From Qipengyuania qiaonensis (GTDB lineage: Bacteria; Pseudomonadota; Alphaproteobacteria; Sphingomonadales; Sphingomonadaceae), in contig NZ_JAIGNO010000014.1 in the NCBI RefSeq assembly GCF_019711515.1, positions 1 to 59,897 of the forward strand: a DNA stretch of 59,897 bases, read 5' to 3'. The notes under the pieces are model-generated. The model saw nothing but the letters and a program-made list of their open reading frames with translations, was not told the DNA's origin and ran no database searches. Positions 51,026-59,897 of this stretch are shown one piece after another. Position 1 is the first letter of the stretch. Every line of letters begins with the position of its first letter. Both the position numbers and the translations under genes were made by a program.

Positions 51026-51696
51026 AGACCCGCGAAACTACAGTCCAGCCCGAAATACGGCGCGAACAATCGCTCGCCCGTATTCAGGCTGTGCCGTGGT
51101 TGATCGTTATTCTCCTGCTCGCTGCAGTCGCATGGCTGGGCTGGCGCGCATTCATTTATCAGGAAGAAGGCGATCCGGTGGGCAGCGCAATGCTTGCCTT
51201 CGAGAAGCAAAATTCGCTGACCGTGTTCTCCAGTCGCTTCGAAGTTGTAGCCGAAAGCGAGGATAGGCGCGGGATCATGGGCGTCGATCTGCTCAAAAGC
51301 AGACAGGCGGCTATTATCCCTGCGACCGTCGAATACCGCCTCGACTTGTCGACGATGGACCGCGACCGGTTCGAATGGAACGATGAGAGCGACACACTGA
51401 CGGTCGTGCTGCCTAGCCTGCGCATATCGCGCCCCAACCTCGATGAAGGCGCTCAGAAGACTTTTACCGAAGGCACTTATGTCAGCCGCGATGCCAGCGC
51501 CGATCTCGCGCGCAACAATTCCCGGCAGGCCGAACGCAAGGCAGCCGAGTTCGCCAAGAACCCCGAGGTTCTCGCCCTCGCCCGGCAAGCTGCCAAGGAG
51601 GCAGTGCGTCAAAACCTGGCAATCCCGTTGCAGGTGGCTGGGTATGGCGAGGTGACGGTCGATGTTCGGTTCGATGTCGAGCGAGCGCCCGGCTGA
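51010..51696 (+). CDS. DUF4230 family membrane-anchored protein
   Basis: A 228-residue protein. A short cytoplasmic tail precedes one transmembrane helix (about 30-45, W-L-I-V-I-L-L-L-A-A-V-A-W-L). The rest lies outside the inner membrane and matches DUF4230: F-E-K-Q-N-S-L-T-V-F-S-S-R-F, P-A-T-V-E-Y-R-L-D-L-S, then L-T-V-V-L-P-S-L-R-I-S-R-P and a long helix A-R-N-N-S-R-Q-A-E-R-K-A-A-E. Such proteins have no known function. It overlaps the preceding hydrolase gene by 16 bases. Confidence 0.85.
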   Translation: MADDLKTRETTVQPEIRREQSLARIQAVPWLIVILLLAAVAWLGWRAFIYQEEGDPVGSAMLAFEKQNSLTVFSSRFEVVAESEDRRGIMGVDLLKSRQAAIIPATVEYRLDLSTMDRDRFEWNDESDTLTVVLPSLRISRPNLDEGAQKTFTEGTYVSRDASADLARNNSRQAERKAAEFAKNPEVLALARQAAKEAVRQNLAIPLQVAGYGEVTVDVRFDVERAPG

Positions 51697-51783
51697 CCGA
51701 TCCAGATTGACGAAACACGCGCGAAGAGCGTAATCCTACGACATACAATAGTGGTCGCTCGGTTCTTGGGAGGGAGTTCGGGT

Positions 51784-52560
51784 ATGGCTACCGTTGCAGC
51801 GCCACATTGTGCGGTCGTTCGGGGAAATACACGCTTTTTCAACATCATGGCCTTTGTCATGGCGTTCGTCATCGTGGCCGGCTTCTCGCTAAATCTGGCG
51901 ATGGGGCGTTCGACCTTTGCCGCGCCTCTGGCCTATCATGTCCATGCGATGATCTTCATGGGCTGGGTCGCGCTGTATCTCGCCCAGAACGTCACCGCTG
52001 CTCGCGGAAACTGGGCGTTGCATCGATCGCTTGGCAAACTCGCTTATCTATGGGTGCCCGCCATGGTCGCTGCAGGCTGCATGATCATGATTATCGTCGC
52101 CCGGCGAACCGGGGGACCGTTCTTCTTCAACGTCAGCGAGTTTCTGATCAGCAACCTCGTCGGCATTCTGACTTTCGGGGGTCTCGCCTTGTGGGCACTC
52201 CGGCGGCAGCGTCATACCGGCTGGCACAGGCGCCTGATGCTGGTGGCGATGAGCATCCTGACAGGCCCCGGCATTGGAAGGCTCCTGCCGATGCCGCTTT
52301 TGATACCCAATGCATGGACGATCTCTTTCTGCGTGACGCTGGTCTTCCCCATCGTCGGGATGATTGCCGACAAGCGGAAACTGGGCCACGTCCATCCGGC
52401 CTATTGGTGGGGAACCGGGATCGTGATCGGAACCTTCGTGCTCTCGATGCTGCTTGCCTTTTCCCCGCCCGGATACGCGATTACCGAATGGGTGATCGCA
52501 GGCACACCCGGCGCCGAACGGCCGATGGAAGCCTTTCTGCCGCCCGACTTTACCATGTGA
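51784..52560 (+). CDS. Hypothetical integral membrane protein, about seven helices
   Basis: A 258-residue membrane protein of no family that I recognise with certainty. Hydrophobic segments occur at about 24-42, 52-70, 85-105, 122-142, 165-180, 184-200 and 215-235. It has His pairs that could bind heme or metal: H-V-H-A-M near helix 2, and A-L-H-R-S-L-G-K after it, reminiscent of DUF2306-like proteins. ATG 51784 has GGGAGGGAG about ten bases upstream. It starts 87 bases after DUF4230 and 70 bases before nadA, so its own promoter or readthrough are both possible. Confidence 0.65.
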   Translation: MATVAAPHCAVVRGNTRFFNIMAFVMAFVIVAGFSLNLAMGRSTFAAPLAYHVHAMIFMGWVALYLAQNVTAARGNWALHRSLGKLAYLWVPAMVAAGCMIMIIVARRTGGPFFFNVSEFLISNLVGILTFGGLALWALRRQRHTGWHRRLMLVAMSILTGPGIGRLLPMPLLIPNAWTISFCVTLVFPIVGMIADKRKLGHVHPAYWWGTGIVIGTFVLSMLLAFSPPGYAITEWVIAGTPGAERPMEAFLPPDFTM

Positions 52561-52630
52561 AAGCGGAACGCCCTCGCCTTCCCGCCCGTTCGGCCTATAT
52601 GAGGGCCCAACTGGACCAACGGGACACGCA

Positions 52631-53617
52631 ATGACCGCACAGACCGACCTGCCCACCGGACAGGATTTGCTCGCCGAGATCGACCGTCTCCGCAAGGAGA
52701 AGAACGCGATCATCCTGGCGCACTACTACCAGACTGCCGATATCCAGGATATTGCCGATTTCGTGGGCGACAGCCTCGAACTCTCGCGCAAGGCGGCCGA
52801 TACCGATGCCGACGTCATCGTATTCTGCGGCGTCAAGTTCATGGCCGATACCGCCAAGATCCTGAGCCCCGAGAAGATCGTGGTCCTGCCGGACATGGAT
52901 GCGGGCTGCAGTCTGGAAGACAGCTGCCCGCCGGAAAAATTCAAGGCTTTCCGCGAAGCGCATCCCGATCACATAGCGCTGACCTACATCAACTGCTCGA
53001 CCGAGGTGAAGGCGCTCAGCGACATCATCGTCACCTCCTCCAGCGCCGAGACGATCATCAGCCAGATACCCGAAGACCAGAAGATCATTTTCGGTCCGGA
53101 CAGACACCTCGGCGGCTATATGAGCCGGAAGTTCAACCGCGAGATGCTGCTGTGGCCGGGTGTGTGCATCGTGCACGAGGCTTTCAGTGAAACCGAGCTG
53201 CTCAAGCTCAAGGCCCAGCATCCCGGAGCTCCGGTGGCTGCGCATCCCGAATGCCCGCCGACCATCGTCGACCATGCCGATTATGTCGGTTCGACTAGCG
53301 GCATATTGCAATTCGCGCAGACTTTCGAAGGCGATACGCTGATCGTCGCGACCGAACCGCACATCATCCACCAGATGGAAAAGGCGCTGCCCGAGAAGAA
53401 TTTCATTGGCGCACCGGGTGCAGATGGCAACTGTAGTTGCAACATTTGCCCCTATATGGCGCTCAACACCATGGAGAAGATGTATACCTGCCTGCGCGAT
53501 CTGGAACCGCGCATCGAGATCGAGGAAGGCCTGCGTCTCATGGCCAAGCAGAGCCTCGACCGCATGCTGGAAATGGCCAGCGGCACGATCGGCAAGGGCG
53601 ATCTGGGCAAGGTCTGA
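52631..53617 (+). CDS. nadA: Quinolinate synthase
   Basis: A 328-residue [4Fe-4S] enzyme that condenses iminoaspartate with dihydroxyacetone phosphate to quinolinate in NAD synthesis. Signatures are A-H-Y-Y-Q, G-D-S-L-E-L-S, V-F-C-G-V-K-F-M-A-D-T-A-K (first cluster Cys), N-C-S-T-E-V-K-A, G-P-D-R-H-L-G-G and H-P-E-C-P (second), and N-C-S-C-N-I-C-P-Y-M-A-L-N near the C-terminus (third). The length is normal. No nadB or nadC lies in the window. A secreted peptidase gene follows after 23 bases. Confidence 0.95.
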   Translation: MTAQTDLPTGQDLLAEIDRLRKEKNAIILAHYYQTADIQDIADFVGDSLELSRKAADTDADVIVFCGVKFMADTAKILSPEKIVVLPDMDAGCSLEDSCPPEKFKAFREAHPDHIALTYINCSTEVKALSDIIVTSSSAETIISQIPEDQKIIFGPDRHLGGYMSRKFNREMLLWPGVCIVHEAFSETELLKLKAQHPGAPVAAHPECPPTIVDHADYVGSTSGILQFAQTFEGDTLIVATEPHIIHQMEKALPEKNFIGAPGADGNCSCNICPYMALNTMEKMYTCLRDLEPRIEIEEGLRLMAKQSLDRMLEMASGTIGKGDLGKV

Positions 53618-53640
53618 TATACATTCCGGGAGAGAATAAT

Positions 53641-55758
53641 ATGGTCGCACGTCTGGCGCTTGCCGCTGCGCTTTGTTTTACCGCCGCACCGCTCGCCGCG
53701 CAGGATACGGACACCGACGATCCCTATGTCTGGCTGGAGGAAATCCAGGGCGAGCGTGCACTGGCCAAGGTCGACCAGTGGAATGCCGATACGGAAGCGG
53801 TGCTGACCGAACAGCCCGAATACCCATTGGCCAAGGCCTGGGCCAAGCAGATCCTCGACGATACGCGCCAGATCGCCCTGCCCGATGCGATCCAGGGCGA
53901 CATGGTCACCAATCTGTGGCGTGATGCCGACAATCCGCGCGGTCTGTGGCGGATCGCCAGCCTCGACAGTTACACGGCCGGCGCGCCCGAATGGCGCGTG
54001 CTGATCGATGTCGACCAGCTGGGCCGCGACGAGGGCCAGAGCTGGATCTGGCATGGCGCAAACTGCCTTGCGCCGGAATATCGGCGTTGCCTCGTCTCCC
54101 TCAGTCCGGGCGGGACCGACGCCGATGTGGTACGTGAATTCGACATCGAGAGCGGCAGTTTCGTCGAAGGCGGTTTTACCCTGCCCGAGGCAAAGTCCAA
54201 TGTCGCCTGGTTCGACGAGGATACGCTGTTCGTCGGCACCGACGAGGGCGCCGGATCGCTGACCGAGTCCGGCTATCCCCGCCTCGTCAAGCTATGGGAT
54301 CGGGCGACCGACTTTTCGACCGCGCGCCAGATCGCCGAGGGCGAGCAGGCCGATATCAGCGTGTCCGGTTTCTCGGTCCTCGATGGCGAAACGCGCTGGC
54401 GCTTCGTCAATCGCAGCCCGAGCTTCTGGACCAACGAAATCTCGCTGGTGAAGGACGATGGCAGCGCCGTTCCGCTGCCCCTGCCAGAGGATGCCGAGTT
54501 CGAGGCGGTCTTGGGCGGTTTCGTTATCGCCAAGCTCAATTCTCCGTTCGAGACTGGAACGGGCACCGAACAAGCCGGGGCCTTGCTCGCATGGTCGCTC
54601 GAGGATGTGATGCGCGGCTCCGACCCTGCGCCTTTTGCTGTCTTCCGGCCCAGCGAAACGCAGGCAGTGGAAGAAGTCGCCGCGTCGGAGAGCAAGTTGT
54701 GGGTCAAAGTGCTCGACGATGTGTCGGGCAAGCTGATCGAGCTGACACCGGGAAATGGCGAATGGACTGCCCGCGAAATGGACATGCCCGCCAACAGCAC
54801 GATCCAGATAGCCGAAACCAGCGGCACCGGGGACACGGCCTTTGTAACGGTCGAAAGCATGCTCTCCCCACCCACCCTCTACGCGGTGCCGAGCGAAGGC
54901 GATGCAGCGGTCATCGCGAGCGAACCCGCGCAGTTCGATGCGAGCAAGTTCACGGTCGAACAGAAATTCGCCACGTCCAAGGACGGCACGAAAGTGCCTT
55001 ACTACCTCGTTCGACCGAAGGACGCGGAAGGACCGCTGCCCACGCTGATCCACGCCTATGGTGGGTTCCGTGCGGCGCAGACGCCCAAATACCTTACCGC
55101 CGAACCCTATCGCAGCGGGCCACTGGGCCTGTTCTGGGTCGAGAGCGGCAATGCCTATGTGCTCGCCAATATCCGCGGCGGCGGCGAATACGGGCCGCGC
55201 TGGCATGAGGACGCCCTGCGCGAAAAGCGGCAGAACAGCTTCGACGATTTCCACGCCGTGGCCGACGACCTCGTCACCAATCGGCTTGCCACGCCGGGTC
55301 GGATCGCCGCCTCGGGTCGGTCGAACGGTGGAGTGCTGGTCGGCGCGGTCGCCAATCAGCGGCCCGATCTTTACGGCGCGATCATCAGCGGCAGCCCGCT
55401 GATCGACATGCGGCGCTACAACAAGCTTCTCGCCGGCGCGTCATGGATGGCCGAATACGGCAATCCCGACGTGCCCGAGGACTGGGCCTTCATGAAGGAA
55501 TGGTCGCCCTACCAGAACATGAGCGACGATCCCGGCGTCCCGGCCGCCTTCTACTATCTTTCCACACTGGACGACCGCGTTCACCCGGGGCACGCGCGCA
55601 AGGCAGCGGCCAAGCATGAGGCGTTTGGCCAGACCTTCTACTATCACGAATATCGCGAAGGCGGTCATTCGGTTGGTTCCGACCACGAAGAGGATGCCAA
55701 GCGTGCCGCCTTGCTGATGGCCTATCTCAATCGCGAGATCGGCAAGGACGCAGACTAA
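53641..55758 (+). CDS. Prolyl-oligopeptidase-family serine peptidase, exported (S9A)
   Basis: A 705-residue peptidase with a signal peptide (cleavage after A-A-P-L-A-A, about residue 20), so it is periplasmic. The N-terminal D-D-P-Y-V-W-L-E-E segment is the usual S9 opening. A seven-bladed propeller spans about 75-425, and the alpha/beta-hydrolase domain starts near 440. The nucleophile Ser561 is in G-R-S-N-G-G, where the second residue is Arg instead of the usual Gly. The Asp is in T-L-D-D-R-V-H-P-G-H and the His in E-G-G-H-S. ATG 53641 has GGGAG upstream; the longer frame lies within nadA. It cleaves short peptides after proline in known relatives. Confidence 0.9.
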   Translation: MVARLALAAALCFTAAPLAAQDTDTDDPYVWLEEIQGERALAKVDQWNADTEAVLTEQPEYPLAKAWAKQILDDTRQIALPDAIQGDMVTNLWRDADNPRGLWRIASLDSYTAGAPEWRVLIDVDQLGRDEGQSWIWHGANCLAPEYRRCLVSLSPGGTDADVVREFDIESGSFVEGGFTLPEAKSNVAWFDEDTLFVGTDEGAGSLTESGYPRLVKLWDRATDFSTARQIAEGEQADISVSGFSVLDGETRWRFVNRSPSFWTNEISLVKDDGSAVPLPLPEDAEFEAVLGGFVIAKLNSPFETGTGTEQAGALLAWSLEDVMRGSDPAPFAVFRPSETQAVEEVAASESKLWVKVLDDVSGKLIELTPGNGEWTAREMDMPANSTIQIAETSGTGDTAFVTVESMLSPPTLYAVPSEGDAAVIASEPAQFDASKFTVEQKFATSKDGTKVPYYLVRPKDAEGPLPTLIHAYGGFRAAQTPKYLTAEPYRSGPLGLFWVESGNAYVLANIRGGGEYGPRWHEDALREKRQNSFDDFHAVADDLVTNRLATPGRIAASGRSNGGVLVGAVANQRPDLYGAIISGSPLIDMRRYNKLLAGASWMAEYGNPDVPEDWAFMKEWSPYQNMSDDPGVPAAFYYLSTLDDRVHPGHARKAAAKHEAFGQTFYYHEYREGGHSVGSDHEEDAKRAALLMAYLNREIGKDAD

Positions 55759-55782
55759 GGCACGCAATCGCAGATCGAACGC

Positions 55783-56715
55783 TTATGCATTTTCGTCGTG
55801 TGCGGCCTGACCCGAGCGTCGGGTTCTGCCCGGCGCTCGCGCCAACACCAAGGCCGCGCCGACCATCAGCATTCCCAGAATATCGAGCGGTACCAGCAAC
55901 TCGCCGAATGCCATCCAGCCGACAAGCGCGGCCACGGCGGGCTGGGTCAGCAGCGCCATCCCTATGACCAGCGGCGGGAAGTGCCGCAGTGAGAAAACCA
56001 GCAGCCCCTGACCGACGATCTGGCTGCTCAAGGCAAGGGTCAGGATCGGGGTCCATCCTGCCTCACCCGGCCAGATCGGTTCTCCCGCTGCCAGAGCCAT
56101 GCCGAGCAGCAGAGGCGAAGCTGCCAGGCCGATCAGCAATAACACTGACCATGGTCCAAGCGCCGATCGCGCACGCTGGGCCGGCAGCAGGTAAAAGGCA
56201 TAGAACACTCCTGCCGCCAGGCAGAACAGGTCGCCGATGAAGGTCGTTGCCGATATCTCCAGGCTACGCCCCAGCAGAATAGCCGCTCCACCAACGGCCG
56301 CGACGATCCCGACGCCCTCCCGACCTGTCGGGGCGCGCCGTGCGGCGACCAGTCCCCAAATCATCAGGATCACGCTGCCCGAATTCCCGAACAGTGTCGC
56401 GTTGGCGAGGCGCGTCTGCTCTATCCCGATATGCCAGCTCGCCAGATCGACGGCAAAGAAGGCACCGGCAATCAAGCACAGCAGGGCAAGCTTCGGGTCC
56501 AGCGGGCGGGGCTCGCGCGCGCTCCACGCCATCACCGCCAGGATCGGAAGCGGCAACAGCAAACGCCAGAACGCCGCCGAGACGGGGCCGGTATCCGCCA
56601 AGCGAACCAGCCACGGGCCGAGCGCCAGTGCCATGTTTCCGGCGATCAGCGCGGCAAAGTGCCATGCACCAGCCTGAAAGGCATTCTTGTCCGGTGCAGC
56701 GGTTGTTTGGTCCAT
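55783..56715 (-). CDS. EamA-family DMT transporter
   Basis: A 310-residue protein with ten transmembrane helices in two EamA repeats. The first starts A-L-I-A-G-N-M-A-L-A-L-G-P-W-L-V-R, and the second starts I-S-A-T-T-F-I-G-D-L-F-C-L-A-A-G-V-F-Y-A-F-Y. The repeats end with the typical P-L-V-I-G-M-A-L-L-T-Q-P-A-V-A-A-L-V-G-W and a short polar tail. Members export amino acids or metabolites, and the substrate cannot be read from the sequence. It is convergent with the peptidase gene and divergent from the flavin oxidoreductase. Confidence 0.88.
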   Translation of the reverse strand: MDQTTAAPDKNAFQAGAWHFAALIAGNMALALGPWLVRLADTGPVSAAFWRLLLPLPILAVMAWSAREPRPLDPKLALLCLIAGAFFAVDLASWHIGIEQTRLANATLFGNSGSVILMIWGLVAARRAPTGREGVGIVAAVGGAAILLGRSLEISATTFIGDLFCLAAGVFYAFYLLPAQRARSALGPWSVLLLIGLAASPLLLGMALAAGEPIWPGEAGWTPILTLALSSQIVGQGLLVFSLRHFPPLVIGMALLTQPAVAALVGWMAFGELLVPLDILGMLMVGAALVLARAPGRTRRSGQAAHDENA

Positions 56716-56768
56716 GACCCGCCCCTAGCTCAAGGGTCTTGTCGCGCCAGCAAAAAGGATTTGCCTGC

Positions 56769-57878
56769 ATGCACGAAAGCCTGTTCCAGCCGCTTAAAAT
56801 GGGGGCCCTGGAGGCCAAGAACCGCATTTTCATGGCTCCGCTTACTCGCGGCCGGTCGACCCAGCCCGGGTCCGTCCCGAACGAAATGATGGCAACCTAT
56901 TACCGCCAGCGCGCCAGCGCGGGCCTGATCATCTCCGAAGCGACCGGCATCAGCGTCGAGGGTCTTGGCTGGCCCGCAGCGCCGGGCATCTGGAGCGACG
57001 AACAGGTCGAAGGCTGGAAGCTTGTGACCGATGCCGTCCACGCGGAAGGCGGGCTGATCGTCCTCCAGCTGTGGCACATGGGTCGCCTTGTTCACCCCCT
57101 CTTCCTCGGCGGAAACGCGCCGGTATCGGCCAGTGCCACGACTGCACCGGGCCATGCGCATACGTTCGAAGGCCGCAAGGATTACGAGCCGGCGCGCGAA
57201 GCGACGCTCGACGACATCGAACGGATCGTCGAAGACTATCGCCACGCCGCAAAAAACGCGAAGAAGGCCGGCTTCGACGGCGTCCAGCTCCATGGCGCGA
57301 ATGGCTACCTCGTCGACCAATTCCTGCGCGATAGCACCAATCTGCGCGAGGACGAATATGGCGGCAGCGCCGAGAACCGCACGCGCTTCCTGCGCGAAGT
57401 CCTGACCGCTCTGGTCGCCGTCTGGGGTGCCGACCGCGTCGGTGTGCGCCTGTCGCCCAATGGCGAAACGCAGGGCTGCGACGACAGCGATCCGGCGACG
57501 ACCTTCGGCGCGGCCGCCAAGGTCATCGAGGAACTCGGCATCGCCTTCCTCGAATTGCGCGAACCGGGCCCCGATGGGACCTTCGGCAACACCGAAGTGC
57601 CGAAGCAGAGCCCGCTCATCCGCAAACTCTATTCGGGTCCGCTCATACTCAACAGCGACTACACCCCCGAAGGCGCCACCGCCGATATCGATGCGGGACG
57701 TACAGATGCGGTGAGCTGGGGGCGGGATTTCATTTCCAATCCAGACCTGCCCGCGCGCTTCCAGCTTGGGGCGGAGATCGCGCCGAATGTAAACGTTCCG
57801 CATAGCTGGTACGGGCAAGGGCCTGAGGGCTATGTCGACTACCCGGCGCTGGCAACGCTGGAGCATGCCGCCGAATAA
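56769..57878 (+). CDS. NADH:flavin oxidoreductase, Old Yellow Enzyme family
   Basis: A 369-residue FMN enzyme that reduces activated alkenes (enones, maleimides, nitro esters). The opening L-F-Q-P-L-K-M-G-A-L-E-A-K-N-R-I-F-M-A-P-L-T-R-G-R is standard, with flavin contacts in A-P-L-T-R. Q-L-W-H-M-G-R follows, then the substrate pair in V-Q-L-H-G-A-N-G-Y-L with His and Asn, Q-F-L-R-D, and G-R-D-F-I-S-N-P near the end. ATG 56769 has an AAGGA about nine bases upstream. It is close to NemA/xenobiotic reductases. The in vivo substrate is unknown. Confidence 0.93.
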   Translation: MHESLFQPLKMGALEAKNRIFMAPLTRGRSTQPGSVPNEMMATYYRQRASAGLIISEATGISVEGLGWPAAPGIWSDEQVEGWKLVTDAVHAEGGLIVLQLWHMGRLVHPLFLGGNAPVSASATTAPGHAHTFEGRKDYEPAREATLDDIERIVEDYRHAAKNAKKAGFDGVQLHGANGYLVDQFLRDSTNLREDEYGGSAENRTRFLREVLTALVAVWGADRVGVRLSPNGETQGCDDSDPATTFGAAAKVIEELGIAFLELREPGPDGTFGNTEVPKQSPLIRKLYSGPLILNSDYTPEGATADIDAGRTDAVSWGRDFISNPDLPARFQLGAEIAPNVNVPHSWYGQGPEGYVDYPALATLEHAAE

Positions 57879-57945
57879 TCCGGCACCGACCGGCTCGGAA
57901 TATCCGGAATCGACGACACCTGCGGACGGTTTTGCCCGGCGAGAC

Positions 57946-58272
57946 TTAGGTCTCGTCGGTGCCGTCCGTTGTCGGTTCATCGGCAGAATCGGGAACGGCC
58001 TCGCCTGACTCCGTATCCGGAACCGGCTCTGTCGGCGGTTCTTCGGTCGGCGATGCCGCTGCTGCGGGCGGCCTCGGGGCTACTCGCACGGGCGGCGATT
58101 GCGATCGCAACTGGTCGAGCGGGATCATATCGTCGCTGATCGTGCCGCCGATCACCTCGCCCCTAGCACCGCGCCCGGCTTCGGCTTCGGTTTCCTCCGG
58201 TGGCGCATCGCCGCCACAGGCAGACAACATCAGTGCACCGGCGACAGAACAGACGGCGAAACGATAATTCAT
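57946..58272 (-). CDS. Small acidic lipoprotein
   Basis: A 108-residue protein with a lipoprotein signal: a short basic N-terminus, hydrophobic [10 protein letters not shown] and the lipobox L-S-A-C at 16-19, so Cys19 would carry the lipid. The mature part is Pro/Glu/Asp/Thr-rich and probably disordered ([15 protein letters not shown]). ATG 58272 overlaps the lipB stop by four bases (ATGA), so it is translated after lipB. No function can be named. Confidence 0.72.
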   Translation of the reverse strand: MNYRFAVCSVAGALMLSACGGDAPPEETEAEAGRGARGEVIGGTISDDMIPLDQLRSQSPPVRVAPRPPAAAASPTEEPPTEPVPDTESGEAVPDSADEPTTDGTDET

Positions 58273-58940
58273 GGCAGCGCGCAAGCCTTTCCTTCGAGCG
58301 CTCCGAGAAAATCGCCGAAGCGCGCCCGCAATGCCTCATCGAAGGCTTCGGGTGCAAGATCGATTCCGAGCCGCTCCAGGCTGGTCACCCCGAATTCCTC
58401 GATCCCGCACGGCACGATACCGGCAAAATGCGACAGGTCGGGCGCGAGATTGACCGAGAATCCGTGCATCGTCACCCAGCGCCGCACACGCACACCGATG
58501 GCGCCGATCTTGGCCTCGCCCCCGTCGATATCGCGCGTCCAGATACCGATCCGCCCGTCGCTGCGCCGGCTCTCGACGCCGATGTCGGCCAGCGTGGCGA
58601 TGACCCAGCCTTCGAGCGCATGAACGAAACAGCGCACATCGCGCCCGCGTTCCTTCAGGTCCAGCATGACATAGCCGACCCGCTGGCCGGGCCCGTGATA
58701 GGTGTAGCGCCCTCCGCGCCCGGCCTCCACCACCTCGAACCTCGGATCGAGAAGTTCCGCCCCATCGGCACTTGTCCCGGCGGTGTAGACCGGCGGGTGT
58801 TCGAGCAGCCACACCATCTCGTCCGCCGTGCCTTCAGCAATCGCGCGATTGCGTTCGGTCATCCTGTCGAGCGCTTCGCGATAGCCGACACGACCGGTTT
58901 CGCTGCGCCATTCGACGTTTTCGGGGACAAGGGGCAACAT
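58269..58940 (-). CDS. lipB: Lipoyl(octanoyl) transferase
   Basis: A 223-residue enzyme that moves octanoyl from acyl carrier protein to lipoyl domains of 2-oxoacid dehydrogenases and the glycine cleavage system. The motif [12 protein letters not shown] is intact. The catalytic Lys is in [10 protein letters not shown] and the Cys in V-P-C-G-I, with M-H-G-F-S-V-N between them. ATG 58940 was chosen because the match starts there; a longer frame to 59024 would run into the divergent gene. It is followed by the small lipoprotein gene in the same operon. Confidence 0.95.
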   Translation of the reverse strand: MLPLVPENVEWRSETGRVGYREALDRMTERNRAIAEGTADEMVWLLEHPPVYTAGTSADGAELLDPRFEVVEAGRGGRYTYHGPGQRVGYVMLDLKERGRDVRCFVHALEGWVIATLADIGVESRRSDGRIGIWTRDIDGGEAKIGAIGVRVRRWVTMHGFSVNLAPDLSHFAGIVPCGIEEFGVTSLERLGIDLAPEAFDEALRARFGDFLGALEGKACALP

Positions 58941-58999
58941 GTGCGATTGCGTGGCGACTGGCGAAGCGCTTATCAAGGGGCAAACGAAAAGGCCGCCAT

Positions 59000-59824
59000 A
59001 TGAAATTCGATCTCGACACCGCATGGAAGGAAGCCGCCGGCCTGCTGTCCCGCAATCTCGGGCTGCTGGCGATCATCGCCGGCGTGTTCTTCTTCCTGCC
59101 CTATGCGGGGATAGCAATCGGCCTGCCCGAGATGGGAGATCTCGAGGCCGCACAGGCGAGCGGGAATGTCGACGCCATGATGGCGGTCGTGACCGATCTT
59201 TACGTCGGCTACTGGTGGGTGTTCCTGATACTGGGCCTCGTGCAGGGCATCGGATTGCTGGCGATGCTGGCACTGGTCCGGCGGCGCGCCAATCCAACGG
59301 TTGGGGAGGCGCTGTCCACCGGAGCGCGATCGGTGCCAAGCTATATCGGCGCCCAGTTGCTGCAGACGGGTTTGATAGTGATTGTCGCGACCCTCTTCGT
59401 CGGCATTGGCGCAGTCACCGGGCTGCAGCCACTCGCCGCCCTCGGCGGCGTGATCGCATTCGTCGTCGTCTGCTACATCGTCGTGAAACTGTCGCTGGCC
59501 GCGCCGATTATTGCAATCGAGGGTGAGCTCAATCCGGTCAAAGCGCTGACACGATCCTGGGCGCTGACACGCGGCAGCAGCATGCGCCTGCTCGTTTTCT
59601 ATCTGTTGTTGATAGTGGCGTTCGTCGTCCTGTCAGCGGTCGTTTCGCTCGTGCTTGGCCTGGTGTTCGCCTTCGCCGGCGAACAGGCAGCAATGCTGGG
59701 CGAGGCGGTCACGTCCGGCCTCATCAATGCCGTGATGATCGTCGCGATGGTCTGCGTTCTCGCCGCCGTGCACACCCAGCTGAGCCGGTTCGCAAACGGC
59801 CGCGCGGAAAGCACCGAAGACTAG
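59000..59824 (+). CDS. Hypothetical integral membrane protein; IS insertion at its stop codon
   Basis: A 274-residue membrane protein with about six helices. An amphipathic N-terminal helix ([10 protein letters not shown]) precedes the first membrane segment, and the middle has [14 protein letters not shown] between helices. This pattern occurs in a group of glycerophosphodiesterase-type membrane domains and similar uncharacterised sphingomonad proteins. ATG 59000 starts the hydrophobic plan; a longer frame lies antisense to lipB. The TAG stop (59822-59824) directly abuts an IS5-type terminal repeat, so the original C-terminus may have been longer. Confidence 0.65.
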   Translation: MKFDLDTAWKEAAGLLSRNLGLLAIIAGVFFFLPYAGIAIGLPEMGDLEAAQASGNVDAMMAVVTDLYVGYWWVFLILGLVQGIGLLAMLALVRRRANPTVGEALSTGARSVPSYIGAQLLQTGLIVIVATLFVGIGAVTGLQPLAALGGVIAFVVVCYIVVKLSLAAPIIAIEGELNPVKALTRSWALTRGSSMRLLVFYLLLIVAFVVLSAVVSLVLGLVFAFAGEQAAMLGEAVTSGLINAVMIVAMVCVLAAVHTQLSRFANGRAESTED

Positions 59825-59897
59825 GGTCTGTGGGGATTCATTTTGAATTGAGGATTGCGGCGGCGAGGTAGATCATGGCGGCGAAGCTCTGATCGGT
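59825..59897 (-). mobile_element. End of an IS5-type insertion sequence (truncated by window edge)
   Basis: From 59825 the sequence begins GGGTCTGTGGGGATTCA, which looks like an IS5-family terminal repeat, and the transposase reads inward on the minus strand. The bases CTAG (59821-59824) just outside could be the four-base target duplication, but the other end lies outside the window. The element seems to have landed at the stop codon of the membrane protein gene. Confidence 0.65.
59838..59897 (-). CDS. IS5-type transposase, C-terminal end only
   Basis: The last 19 codons before TGA (59840-59838) read T-D-Q-S-F-A-A-M-I-Y-L-A-A-A-I-L-N-S-K. This closely follows the usual end of IS5-family DDE transposases, S-F-x-A-M-I-x-L-A-A-A-x-I-x-x-R/K. 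The catalytic residues lie beyond the window. Whether the gene is intact cannot be judged. Confidence 0.65.
   Translation of the reverse strand, partial: TDQSFAAMIYLAAAILNSK

Overview
The window looks like chromosomal DNA of an alphaproteobacterium of the order Sphingomonadales, most likely an Erythrobacteraceae member (Erythrobacter or Qipengyuania type). This rests on the high GC content, the zwf-edd-glk-eda Entner-Doudoroff operon, three large TonB-dependent receptors, the ptsP/DUF465/DUF465/DUF1465 block, and short hairpin repeats of a kind I associate with these genomes. No rRNA, tRNA or CRISPR array was seen. Gene functions are assigned from motif recognition only; no database search was run.

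Region 1 (1-15000) is accessory in character. It opens with the last 23 codons of a tyrosine recombinase followed by hairpins. A DUF1963 gene and a DUF1800/DUF1501 exported pair come next. A 0.9 kb decayed stretch holds remnants of an XRE regulator and of what may be an OmpH-like gene. A four-gene minus-strand operon (TonB receptor, YfcC-type carrier, secreted cyanophycinase, isoaspartyl peptidase) reads as a complete route for scavenging cyanophycin or beta-aspartyl peptides. Orphan antitoxin-like genes and two unknown genes fill 12.2-14.6 kb.

Region 2 (15000-22750) is the most intriguing. A 17-bp palindrome resembling a Zur operator lies between a DUF1826 gene, which is followed by a broken MerC gene, and a divergent run of TonB receptor, ABC ATPase, two DUF3526-type ABC permeases and an exported M14-type (succinylglutamate desuccinylase/aspartoacylase-like) zinc hydrolase. 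I infer a zinc-limitation or metallophore-handling locus.

Region 3 (23000-27800) holds a TetR regulator with a candidate operator, a third TonB receptor and a sulfotransferase.

Region 4 (27900-59824) is mostly core: serS-surE, a potassium channel, rimO, a CHASE2/EAL phosphodiesterase, and a 12-codon Trp-rich mini-gene ending in a near-perfect terminator. The Entner-Doudoroff operon follows, possibly preceded by a coupled nine-codon leader. Then come an L,D-transpeptidase and the minus-strand run ptsP, rodZ-like, cpoB-like and tilS, where tilS seems to start at ATT. After these are DUF465/DUF1465 genes, glpK, a metallo-beta-lactamase-fold protein, DUF4230, nadA, a prolyl-oligopeptidase-family protease, an EamA transporter, an Old Yellow Enzyme, a lipoprotein and lipB. 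A final membrane protein has an IS5-type element inserted at its stop codon; that element runs off the window.
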